Assembly (NCBI GenBank): GCA_003281685.1
Contig: QCBH01000001.1
Location: 227,513-291,512 of the forward strand
DNA length: 64,000 nucleotides
DNA from: Prochlorococcus sp. AG-347-E23
Lineage (GTDB): Bacteria > Cyanobacteriota > Cyanobacteriia > PCC-6307 > Cyanobiaceae
Reading direction: 5' to 3'
The stretch's first letter is position 1; every line of letters starts with the position of its first letter. The notes beneath the pieces are model-generated. The model did not search any database. It saw only the letters and a list, made by a program, of their open reading frames with translations, and was not told the DNA's origin. Below are positions 1 to 8,411 of this stretch, piece by piece. The position numbers were made by a program, and so were the translations under genes.

Positions 1-2
1 AT

Positions 3-377
3 CCTGAATTGAGTTGGGCAAAAAATGCTGGTTTAGATCATGTTATTTCTAAGACTGCTGAAGAAGTAGAAGTTAGACTCGGGGATAGGATAAAAAGAGC
101 ATGTCCTGGAGATAAAGAATTAGCCATCAACGTTCAGGCTCAAGTAAGAAATATATTCGATAAGTGGAGTCGATTAGCTATTGAAAAAGATAACCAAATG
201 CAATATGGAAAAGAGGAAGGAGAATATCCATCTCTTCTTCATACCCCTTTAGATCCTGATTTAGAGGAACTTCCTCCAATTCATAGAGAATTTATTGCAA
301 ATTGGAGTTTGAGGGATGTAGAGCCAACTTCAGCTTTAATTATGACAAGAACCCATGAATTAGAGGAGTATAGCTGA
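3..377 (+). CDS. drmA: C-terminal fragment of DrmA-like helicase (DISARM), truncated by left window edge
   Basis: Reading frame is open to the window edge (in-frame CCT GAA before the TTG at 9). C-terminus '...REFIANWSLRDVEPTSALIM' resembles DrmA tails. Immediately followed by drmB and drmC. Confidence 0.75.
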   Translation, partial: PELSWAKNAGLDHVISKTAEEVEVRLGDRIKRACPGDKELAINVQAQVRNIFDKWSRLAIEKDNQMQYGKEEGEYPSLLHTPLDPDLEELPPIHREFIANWSLRDVEPTSALIMTRTHELEEYS

Positions 378-378
378 A

Positions 379-2253
379 ATGTCACAAGGAGAAGTACGGC
401 AAAGTCAATTGATAACAACTTATGGTCCTGGAGCTATGGTTGATTTGCCGGATCATTCTGTCGTTATAGGAGGATTAAATTTATGGAATTATGGTAAAGA
501 AAATAATGCAGAATTAATTGATGAGCCAAGGCTAATTCAGAAGTTAAGACAAACTTTGCAAGTACCCAATCTAGTTTTGCAAAAACCTCCAATTGATGAA
601 ACAGGACCTGGGGGTATTAAAAAAGGAGGTTTTATTAAAAGTCCTCAATTTCCAAATTGGTTTGTAGCTCAGTTAGATGAAACTATTATTTTTTATGGAC
701 GTAGATACAGAACTAGACCATTAGTTAAATCAAATCAGCTTGATGAAAGGAATAGATATATAGATATAAATAGAAAGAAACATAGAGTTGTTCCAGTTAG
801 ATTTGTTCAGAGTTGTCCGAATGGTCATTTAAGCGATGTTAATTGGAGAGATTTTGCTCATAAAGGTAATACAAATTGTAGAGAAACATTATGGTTAGAT
901 GAAGCTGGAGCTGGAAATGATTTTGCGGAAATTTTTGTTCGATGTCCTAAATGTAATATAAGAAGACCTCTATCAGATGCGAAACAATTAGCCCTTGGCG
1001 ATAAAGGAATCCCTGCTTTGGGATATTGTAATGGTGAGAGGCCATGGCTTGGATCTTATGGAAAAGAAAGATGTATCTCAAATAGTAATAATGGTGGAAG
1101 TTACCCTAATAGATTGTTAGTAAGATCAGCTAGTAACGCCTACTTTCCAGAGATAATATCAGCAATTTCAATACCCAAACCAATTGATAAAGTTAGGGAA
1201 GTTTTAATTAAAAATCTCAAGCAATTTGAAAAGATTAATACTCTAGAAACCTTAAAACTTTATCTTTCAATAGCACCTGATTATATTAGTGAACAATTGG
1301 TGGATGCAAATTTAAATGAGATTTTTGAAGCCTTAGAATCGATCAAAGGTGGTAATGAACAAAGAGGCGAAATTGAGCCATTGAAGGTTCAAGAGCTTAA
1401 AGCATTGATTGGAGTAATTGAGAATCAAAAGGAGAATTATGGAAAAAATAGTTTCGAAGCAGAAAAGGTAGATTTATCTCCAAAGCCAAAATGGTTTAAA
1501 GAGAGAATAAATCGTGTTTTAAAAGTACACAAGCTTAGGGAAGTTGTTGCTCTTTTAGGTTTTACCAGGTTAGAACCGGTTGTTAATCAGATAGATGGAG
1601 ATCCATTTGATCTTGGCGTAAAAAGGGCTTCTATCGACAACAAAGAAATTACATGGTTGCCAGCTGTAGAAAATATGGGAGAGGGAATCTTCATAGGTTT
1701 TGATCCGAATAAAATAGAAGCATGGCTCAGTGACGACAAAGTTGAAGAATATTTATCCACCCATAGAGATGCCTTTAAGATTTGGAACAAAGAACATGGA
1801 TTGAGTGAAGACGAATTTGGTTGGCCTGGTGGTGCCTACCTTATGCTTCACAGCTTATCTCACCTATTAATAACTCAAGCTGCATTAGATTGTGGTTATA
1901 GCGCTTCTTCTATAAAAGAAAGGATTTATTCTTTTTCTGGTTTAGGTTATGGGATACTTCTTTACACAGGTGGAAGTGGTTCAGAGGGGACATTAGGAGG
2001 ACTGGTTGGCTTGGCAGACAATATTGACCTCCTTCTCAAAAAGGCACTTGAAAGAGGTAAATTATGTTCTAATGATCCTTTTTGCTCTCAACATAAACCA
2101 AATAATCAATTTGAAAAAAGATATTCTCATGGGGCTGCTTGTCATAGTTGTGAATTAATTGCCGAAACAAGCTGTGAGAGAAAAAATGAGTTTTTAGATA
2201 GGTCTCTTTTAGTTCCAACTTTAGAAGAAAAAGATGCAGCATTCTTTGACTAA
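379..2253 (+). CDS. drmB: DrmB-like protein, DUF1998 family (DISARM)
   Basis: 624 aa. N-term 'VRQSQLITTYGPGAMVDLPDHSVVIGG'; Cys-rich C-term 'CSNDPFCSQH...HGAACHSCELIAETSCERKNEFLDRSLLVP' with 'GGSGSEGTLGGLV', typical of DUF1998. Starts 1 nt after the drmA stop. Confidence 0.88.
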   Translation: MSQGEVRQSQLITTYGPGAMVDLPDHSVVIGGLNLWNYGKENNAELIDEPRLIQKLRQTLQVPNLVLQKPPIDETGPGGIKKGGFIKSPQFPNWFVAQLDETIIFYGRRYRTRPLVKSNQLDERNRYIDINRKKHRVVPVRFVQSCPNGHLSDVNWRDFAHKGNTNCRETLWLDEAGAGNDFAEIFVRCPKCNIRRPLSDAKQLALGDKGIPALGYCNGERPWLGSYGKERCISNSNNGGSYPNRLLVRSASNAYFPEIISAISIPKPIDKVREVLIKNLKQFEKINTLETLKLYLSIAPDYISEQLVDANLNEIFEALESIKGGNEQRGEIEPLKVQELKALIGVIENQKENYGKNSFEAEKVDLSPKPKWFKERINRVLKVHKLREVVALLGFTRLEPVVNQIDGDPFDLGVKRASIDNKEITWLPAVENMGEGIFIGFDPNKIEAWLSDDKVEEYLSTHRDAFKIWNKEHGLSEDEFGWPGGAYLMLHSLSHLLITQAALDCGYSASSIKERIYSFSGLGYGILLYTGGSGSEGTLGGLVGLADNIDLLLKKALERGKLCSNDPFCSQHKPNNQFEKRYSHGAACHSCELIAETSCERKNEFLDRSLLVPTLEEKDAAFFD

Positions 2254-2277
2254 TGTTTTAAAAAGTAATTAAATAAA

Positions 2278-3102
2278 ATGCAAAATCCATTAATACTTTT
2301 TACTATCTCTGAACTTGACATATTAATAAAATCTCTTGATAATTTTTCTTTTCAATCAAATGCGGATGATCCTCTAGAAACTTCCAGTGCAGCTTTTATT
2401 TCAAATCTTGGTCTTTTTAAATCAGAGGATAATGAGAAACAATTGAATCTTGTTAATTGGATTGATAATTGGTTTTCCACTGGAGGTAATAGAGAAACTC
2501 TTATAAAAACACTAAATCTTTTACTTGAACAAAAAAAAGGTTTTATATCTTTAGAGAATCAACTTCAGCTTGTTTGGTCAGGTCCAGATTCTGGTTCAGG
2601 TTCCTTAATGCGAGATCAATCTATTCTTATAAAACAACTTGTCGATAGTGCTAAAGATCGACTTTTATTAACTACATATACCTTTTATAAAGGGCAATTT
2701 ATTGAAGATTTATTTTCTCAAATTAGAGAAAAGATGATAAAAAATCCAAAGTTAATTGTAAGATTCGTTTGCAATATTAATAGACCTAAAGGAAGTAATA
2801 TTTTGCCAGAAGAACTGCATCACAAATTCAAGAGAGAAACTTGGCCAAAATTATGGAGTCAATTGCCTTATCCAGAATTATATTTTGATCCTAGATCAAT
2901 AAAAATCAGTTCAAGTTCTGTTTGTCATGTAAAGGCAGTTGTTTCGGATAGAGAACTATTGGTTACAAGTGCAAATCTAACTGATTCGGCTCAGTTAAAG
3001 AATTTTGAATTAGGAGTAAAAATAGAAAGTCAATTTTCTGCAGATGCGACTTGGGATCATTTTGATAAATTAATTAAAAAGGGAATGCTTAAAAAAGTTT
3101 GA
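2278..3102 (+). CDS. drmC: DrmC-like phospholipase D-family protein (DISARM)
   Basis: PLD HKD motif 'HVKAVVSDRELLVTSANLTDSA...NFELGV'. Located directly downstream of drmB. Confidence 0.82.
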   Translation: MQNPLILFTISELDILIKSLDNFSFQSNADDPLETSSAAFISNLGLFKSEDNEKQLNLVNWIDNWFSTGGNRETLIKTLNLLLEQKKGFISLENQLQLVWSGPDSGSGSLMRDQSILIKQLVDSAKDRLLLTTYTFYKGQFIEDLFSQIREKMIKNPKLIVRFVCNINRPKGSNILPEELHHKFKRETWPKLWSQLPYPELYFDPRSIKISSSSVCHVKAVVSDRELLVTSANLTDSAQLKNFELGVKIESQFSADATWDHFDKLIKKGMLKKV

Positions 3103-3138
3103 ATATTTCAACGCAACTCACAATGTACAAAAACCAAA

Positions 3139-4221
3139 TTAAGATTCTTTGGATCCATATAAATGGATAGGCCGCCCATTTTCTATTTTTTGATCTTCTC
3201 TTAATATCTTCTCCTCTGAAAATAAGTGTCTCAATACTCTTCGAGTATGTTGTTCACTAAATTCTATATTCTTTGAAATATCTTTTACATCTAGATAATC
3301 GTTTTTCTGTTTTAATAATTCTAAAATTTTGGAGCGACATAAATTTTCTTCTTTTGGTGATAATTGATTTTTACCTGAGGAGTGATAATACCATTTAAAA
3401 GTTTCTTGATCACCTTGAATATTTAGTAAAGAACCTTCGTCACAATTTCTCCCCTTTAAGCAACTGAAAAGGAAGTGATCTTCAAAATTAGGTTTAATAG
3501 ATTTATGAATACTCCAAATATCACTTGCTGCAGAATAGATTGATTGATTTCCCATTACATCATGTTTATTTACATTTCTCCTTTCGCCATGCTCTGGCTT
3601 TTTTAAGTGCGAAGAAAATATTATGGGAATATTTTTTTCGCTTGCTAAATCATTTAATTTATAAAGAGGTAATGCAAATTCAGCATCCTTATATGAATAT
3701 TTTCCGCCGGTAAGAAGAGTTGTAATGGAATCTAAAAAAACTACGTCATAATAATTTCCTATTAATTCACTCAACTTTTGAATATTAAATTTATCAAAAC
3801 CTCCATCTTTAAATAAAAAATCAACATTATCTGATACTCCAATTATTTTTATCTTATGAGCACAATTACTTCTTGATTCGTCAGCTTGAATAAATAAAAC
3901 TCTCCTCTTTTTTGCAGAAAAAGTATTTAAGAATTTACTACCTTCTCCTATAGCAGATGCCATTGCATACATTAAAGATGTTTTACCGCTGGAGGATTCA
4001 CCTGCAAGAAGTATCAGATTTTTCCTTTCAATAATTTTGTCAATTATCCAATCTACTTTTTTCGTAATTAGTTTTAAATCTTTTGATGAAATAGGTTTTT
4101 GTACATTGTTGGGCGGTGTTGATTCAATATTAAATTTTTTATGCATTTGGTTCTCGTAATTCTGATTTTGTACCTTTTGTTTTTTTTCAATGTCTACGTA
4201 GCCGAAGTCTTCTAATGTCAT
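3139..4221 (-). CDS. RecA-like/RepA-type AAA ATPase (AAA_25-like), putative replication helicase of a mobile element
   Basis: Walker A 'LLAGESSSGKTSL', Walker B-like 'YDVVFLDSITTLL', C-terminal winged-helix-like region. ATGA overlap with the upstream small HTH gene. Confidence 0.7.
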   Translation of the reverse strand: MTLEDFGYVDIEKKQKVQNQNYENQMHKKFNIESTPPNNVQKPISSKDLKLITKKVDWIIDKIIERKNLILLAGESSSGKTSLMYAMASAIGEGSKFLNTFSAKKRRVLFIQADESRSNCAHKIKIIGVSDNVDFLFKDGGFDKFNIQKLSELIGNYYDVVFLDSITTLLTGGKYSYKDAEFALPLYKLNDLASEKNIPIIFSSHLKKPEHGERRNVNKHDVMGNQSIYSAASDIWSIHKSIKPNFEDHFLFSCLKGRNCDEGSLLNIQGDQETFKWYYHSSGKNQLSPKEENLCRSKILELLKQKNDYLDVKDISKNIEFSEQHTRRVLRHLFSEEKILREDQKIENGRPIHLYGSKES

Positions 4222-4475
4222 TTTTTGACCTCCTTTTTTAATTCACTTATTATTTGTTGACCTTTTCTAATTAGACGACCTCGGTAATGAAATTCTTTAA
4301 GGATTTCAGAAACATTCCAAAGGATGCTGGAATTGATATTTGCCCCTAAGATGTAATGTTTTTCTTCGATTAAAAAACCATTTTTTATATCACGATTCTT
4401 CTTGAGAAATTGAGAACTAACTCCTAAGAATGAACTAGCCTCCTTCGTTGGAAGCCAACGTAAATCATTTTCCAT
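4218..4475 (-). CDS. Small HTH/excisionase-like DNA-binding protein
   Basis: 85 aa 'WLPTKEASSFLGVSSQFLKKNRD...', resembles HTH_17/MerR-like excisionases. Overlaps the ATPase start by 4 nt. Confidence 0.6.
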   Translation of the reverse strand: MENDLRWLPTKEASSFLGVSSQFLKKNRDIKNGFLIEEKHYILGANINSSILWNVSEILKEFHYRGRLIRKGQQIISELKKEVKK

Positions 4476-4502
4476 TTTGAAACTCCTCCTGAGTTTAAGA
4501 AA

Positions 4503-4718
4503 TTATTTCTTAGCTTTCTTTTCTTTCTCTACTTTAAGCTCACTAATGGCAGCCTTAACACTCGAAGGTAACTTTTCCGCATGAGGATTAAATTTGTTGG
4601 CTTTTGGTGCTGTACCATTTGCCCTATTCCTCATTACAAATTGAGCACTAGGAATCAAAGAATCTTCACGCTTTCCTTTGGGTACTCGAAATCTACGATT
4701 ATTAATTTTGACTGCCAT
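4503..4718 (-). CDS. Small basic hypothetical protein, first gene of the ATPase operon
   Basis: 71 aa, Lys/Arg rich, GGAGGCGAC ribosome-binding site just upstream of the ATG. Confidence 0.6.
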   Translation of the reverse strand: MAVKINNRRFRVPKGKREDSLIPSAQFVMRNRANGTAPKANKFNPHAEKLPSSVKAAISELKVEKEKKAKK

Positions 4719-4782
4719 AGTGTCGCCTCCAGAGAGTTAGAATATGCGACTTGTAAATACTTAAAACTTACATTCAGGTGAG

Positions 4783-4801
4783 CCTAAACCCAATGTTTAG
4801 G
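4783..4801. repeat. Perfect 7-bp inverted repeat CCTAAAC-CCAAT-GTTTAGG
   Basis: Read directly; stem 4783-4789 with 4795-4801. Confidence 0.75.
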
Positions 4802-4830
4802 GACGTGCCTTAGCGTTGTTACTTTAATTA

Positions 4831-4856
4831 TATAGATGTATTTAAATACGTCTATA
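4831..4856. repeat. 26-bp near-perfect palindrome TATAGATGTATTTAAATACGTCTATA
   Basis: 12 of 13 positions match between arms. Lies upstream of the 4503-4718/HTH/ATPase operon. Confidence 0.8.
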
Positions 4857-4861
4857 AATAT

Positions 4862-5950
4862 TTAATTCTTGAGTTCATTTAAGGCTAAATTTTTGTTATC
4901 AAACTTTTTTAAAGGTACTAAAAACTCCCTTTTATTTTGGTCTTCAAAAATCCCAAAAATATAATATTCTCCCATCCATCCAATAGTCCCTCCTGATTGA
5001 TAACCAATCCTAATCAAATAAGAATCATTACATTTAGATAGTTGTTTTGCTAATTGATTGCACTTGGATAAATCTACTCTTCGAAGTACTTCATAATGAG
5101 ATTTATAGCGATCATGATTCTCTTTACCTTTAATATCATTTTTTTGATAAATAATATTTTCAACCAAAACTAATTCATTCTTTGTTGCTTCATTTTTTAC
5201 AAAACCATTTTCTAAGTTCCATTTAAAACAATCATTTAAATTTATAGAAACAGAGTAAACATTATCTTTAGATATTTTTTTCTTAATTTCATAACCCAAA
5301 GGAATAGTTTTACCAATATATTCTCCTGGACTATATTCAAATTTTGTTTTATTTAGAATCCCAAATTCTTCAGTAAATAAATCTACTTTTGGTTTCTCAA
5401 AATTTCCAAATGTAGGAAAACAAGTTGGAGGAATGATTCCTTTATTTGTGTTCCAACCAATAAGATTTTTATTATCAAATTGTTCCTGATTTACTCCATT
5501 TATTGATTTAATAGTCCATTTGCCACTTTCCATTCTGTCAAACCAGATTAGACCATTAGAAATCATGAATCCTCTCCATCCAATAGAATCACAATCTATT
5601 TCTGTACTAATAACTTTAGTAACCCATTTTTTAGGGAAGATTTGATCAAAACTTTTGTTCTTTATAAATTCTCTTCTTGGCCCATTTTGAAGTTCATCAA
5701 TTAGAACATTTTTATAAATTCCTTGAATATCTTTTTTGGCTATAAGAGTTTGAATCTTTCTCCCAAAATCATGAGCTTCCTGTCTTTCATAGTAATCATA
5801 ATTTTGTTTCTTTTTTATTAATGAACAATTCTTTCTACTAGGTATTTTAATTTCTGATCTAGCTGAAAGAGGTACCGTTAAAATTATCAATAAAGTAAGT
5901 ATTAATTTCTGAAAAGAGTTCTCTGCTCGGGACTTATCTTTCTGAACCAT
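4862..5950 (-). CDS. Hypothetical exported protein
   Basis: 362 aa; N-terminal hydrophobic segment followed by AxA-like site 'LTLLIILTVPLSARSE' suggests a signal peptide. Confidence 0.6.
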   Translation of the reverse strand: MVQKDKSRAENSFQKLILTLLIILTVPLSARSEIKIPSRKNCSLIKKKQNYDYYERQEAHDFGRKIQTLIAKKDIQGIYKNVLIDELQNGPRREFIKNKSFDQIFPKKWVTKVISTEIDCDSIGWRGFMISNGLIWFDRMESGKWTIKSINGVNQEQFDNKNLIGWNTNKGIIPPTCFPTFGNFEKPKVDLFTEEFGILNKTKFEYSPGEYIGKTIPLGYEIKKKISKDNVYSVSINLNDCFKWNLENGFVKNEATKNELVLVENIIYQKNDIKGKENHDRYKSHYEVLRRVDLSKCNQLAKQLSKCNDSYLIRIGYQSGGTIGWMGEYYIFGIFEDQNKREFLVPLKKFDNKNLALNELKN

Positions 5951-6389
5951 TTACCCAGCCACCTGATCTACATTTACCAGAATTATTGATTTCGTAGCTA
6001 TCGCACCAATAGCTATTTAAAGCAAATATGACATTGCTTTTAATTCTTTTAGCACCACCTGAAACTGGCAAATAATGTATACCTTTTTTTGAATTTAATG
6101 TCTCTGAACAAAAGAAATCAGGACCGCACATTGCGTATGCTATGCCCTCCTCAGCTAAATAAAGAATTGCTCCTGACCCAGTATTTCTCCAATAAGGGAT
6201 TCCTGGTAATCCATCATCTTTTGCTTTTTGATGGTGGCGAGCAACTCTTGTTTTATTAGATTCAAAGACATATTTCCATTCAACTTTTGGGAGATTTATA
6301 AAAAGAACCCAAAAAATAATCGGTCCATATATAGCTCCTACCCAAGCCCATATTCCGTACCTTTTTTTTAGTTTGTGATTTTTAGTCAT
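5934..6389 (-). CDS. Hypothetical membrane-anchored, Cys-containing protein
   Basis: 151 aa with one N-terminal hydrophobic helix; overlaps the next gene by 17 nt. Confidence 0.55.
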   Translation of the reverse strand: MTKNHKLKKRYGIWAWVGAIYGPIIFWVLFINLPKVEWKYVFESNKTRVARHHQKAKDDGLPGIPYWRNTGSGAILYLAEEGIAYAMCGPDFFCSETLNSKKGIHYLPVSGGAKRIKSNVIFALNSYWCDSYEINNSGKCRSGGWVNGSER

Positions 6390-6397
6390 TGCTATAT

Positions 6398-6655
6398 TTA
6401 ACTTTTTCGTTTGAATAAATTTTGAATAACATATATATCTTTTGCCTTGGGATATTTTTGTTGAAAGACTTTTACCGCGCCATTGGGAGAAAGAGCAATA
6501 AGGTTGGTTTTAATACGATATTCTTCTACCAATCCAGAAACTAAAAAACTTTTCAAAACCAACCAATGTTTTCCTCTAATTTTATAGTGCTTGTCAACTT
6601 GAAATTTCTTATAGAAAAAAACAATTATTATTTTAATTTTGTTTCCATTTCTAAT
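6398..6655 (-). pseudogene. Open frame without a clear canonical start; missed small gene or N-terminally eroded remnant
   Basis: Manual translation: '...KKFQVDKHYKIRGKHWLVLKSFLVSGLVEEYRIKTNLIALSPNGAVKVFQQKYPKAKDIYVIQNLFKRKS*', ending 8 nt before the 6389 start codon. No ATG/GTG/TTG found in frame. Upper limit is approximate. Confidence 0.45.
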
Positions 6656-6723
6656 AAAAAATACACAAAATGATTACTTAGGATTATTTTAAATTTCAAG
6701 ATGAGAATTTAAACTTTGTAAAT

Positions 6724-7878
6724 TTGATGAAAAATTTTGATCTAGATTTCAAACCTAAAGATTATTACGAAAAAAATATCAATAAAGAAGATTTAATAAC
6801 TCCTAAAGATATTGAAGAATTTCAAGAAAAGGGTGTAGTAATTGCAGGCATTGATTTTGGTGACGGTCCTTATAACCCCACTATTGCTCATCTAATGACT
6901 TGTTATTTTGAAGGAAAATATCATTACAAATTAGTGGTTGATGATGACGAACATGTTTATAAGATGAAGCATCATGAAAGTCTAGAGCCTTTAACTTTTA
7001 AACAGGTAATAGAAAATATTGATTCGGCAATATTAACTCATCGAGGTGGGACAGAATATGAAGAATTACCTTTAGGCGTAATGGAATCTCAACTGGTAAA
7101 AAATTTTAGTTCTGATTTAGAAAAAGAAGAAGTCCTTAATTCTTTTGATATTGGCTCAAACTTTTATCCATTAGAAGATTACTATAAAGCCAAGAAAGAA
7201 ACTTGGTTTAAACATCTTGTAAATGATGACAAAGAAGTCATAAATAAAAAATTTGATAATGCTAAAAGATTGTTATTTGATGAGTTCATAGAAAATCAAA
7301 TAAGTAATTTTGAAAAAGAACAATCATGGGCTAAACCAGGCATGTATAAAAACCTGAATGAATCAAAAAGTGAGGAAAATATTATTTTGAAAAAAATCTC
7401 AAATGGGGAATCAAAAAATTGTGAGTTTAAAGAGTCTTTAAGTTTAGACGTCCGCCAAAGTCAAAGTAATAAATCCTATCAACCTAAAAAAGAATCATAT
7501 ATAGAATTAGCGGTGCTTAAAACTATTGCTGGATTTCTAAATACTGATGGAGGAGAACTATTTATTGGTGTTAGTGATGACTCAAAAGTCTTGGGTATAG
7601 AAAATGAGTTAATTAAACTCCACAAGTCTTCAAAGGATAAATTTCAACTCCATTTAAAAACATTAATCAAAGAAAATATTGGTTTAGGTTCAAGTAATTT
7701 CATTAATTTAGAATTAAAAACTATAAATGATAAAGAGATAATTCATGTGTCATGCAAGAAATCAGATGAACCAATTTATATTAAGGATAAAGATTTTTAT
7801 ATTAGAACAGGACCTGCAACAGATAAGTTAGAAGGTCGCGAATTAGTAAACTATACAACTAGTAGATTTAAGGATTAA
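6724..7878 (+). CDS. AlbA_2/Schlafen-like domain protein with an unrecognised N-terminal domain
   Basis: C-terminal half 'NCEFKESLSLD...LKTIAGFLNTDGGELFIGVSDDSKVLGIENEL...FYIRTGPATDKLEGRELVNYTTSRF' matches the AlbA_2 pattern; the first ~220 aa were not recognised. Confidence 0.75.
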   Translation: MMKNFDLDFKPKDYYEKNINKEDLITPKDIEEFQEKGVVIAGIDFGDGPYNPTIAHLMTCYFEGKYHYKLVVDDDEHVYKMKHHESLEPLTFKQVIENIDSAILTHRGGTEYEELPLGVMESQLVKNFSSDLEKEEVLNSFDIGSNFYPLEDYYKAKKETWFKHLVNDDKEVINKKFDNAKRLLFDEFIENQISNFEKEQSWAKPGMYKNLNESKSEENIILKKISNGESKNCEFKESLSLDVRQSQSNKSYQPKKESYIELAVLKTIAGFLNTDGGELFIGVSDDSKVLGIENELIKLHKSSKDKFQLHLKTLIKENIGLGSSNFINLELKTINDKEIIHVSCKKSDEPIYIKDKDFYIRTGPATDKLEGRELVNYTTSRFKD

Positions 7879-7955
7879 GTTTTAACTTTATTTAATTATT
7901 AAGAACATTTATATTAATAATTTTTCTAAGTGTCTTAGATAGAAGTTTGGATTAG

Positions 7956-8120
7956 TTATTTTAAATTGTTTTTAAAAACTACTAACCATTTTAAAAATTC
8001 TTTCCAATCTTCAGCCTTACAAAAAGCTATATGAATTTCGTGTCTTTGATCTACTGAATAACACTTATGGTTCATTATCTTTGCCAAAGTTCTTGAATGG
8101 TATGGAGTTCCATCATTCAT
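7956..8120 (-). CDS. Small hypothetical island protein
   Basis: Start set at internal MNDG; short overlap with the upstream zinc-ribbon gene. Confidence 0.5.
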   Translation of the reverse strand: MNDGTPYHSRTLAKIMNHKCYSVDQRHEIHIAFCKAEDWKEFLKWLVVFKNNLK

Positions 8121-8409
8121 TTTCTTTCCTCCATTCTTCGATTTGTTTTGCATGATCTCTCATTTTTGGAGTATCTTTCCAAAACTTACTATCACACTCT
8201 CTACAACCAAACTTGCATTGAACAGGAGTTGGGTCTGGTATGCAACCAATTATGAATAGTGATTCATCGTAAAAATCTTCTTCACTTGGATAACCAAGAA
8301 TAGCTTTCCCAATATTTCTGGAATTACATGAAGGACATCTATAAGGTTTTCGATCTACCAAATACCAATTTGTATCTCCAAAACTTTCAATTTTTTCTGC
8401 GTATGCCAT
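8113..8409 (-). CDS. Small zinc-ribbon hypothetical protein
   Basis: CPSC...CKFGC..C Cys pairs in 98 aa; abuts the integrase stop. Confidence 0.6.
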   Translation of the reverse strand: MAYAEKIESFGDTNWYLVDRKPYRCPSCNSRNIGKAILGYPSEEDFYDESLFIIGCIPDPTPVQCKFGCRECDSKFWKDTPKMRDHAKQIEEWRKENE

Positions 8410-8411
8410 AA

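Noticed and set aside
1587-1790. 67-aa minus-strand ORF inside drmB
   Set aside because: Fully antisense to a well-supported gene, no recognisable domain.
3525-3713. 62-aa plus-strand ORF inside the ATPase gene
   Set aside because: Antisense to a Walker-motif ATPase; low-complexity chance ORF.
4581-4781. 66-aa plus-strand ORF over the small basic protein and its leader
   Set aside because: Opposite to a gene with a good RBS and operon context; no domain.
4831-4856. The long palindrome as an intrinsic terminator
   Set aside because: Stem is almost all A/T with no typical U-tract context.
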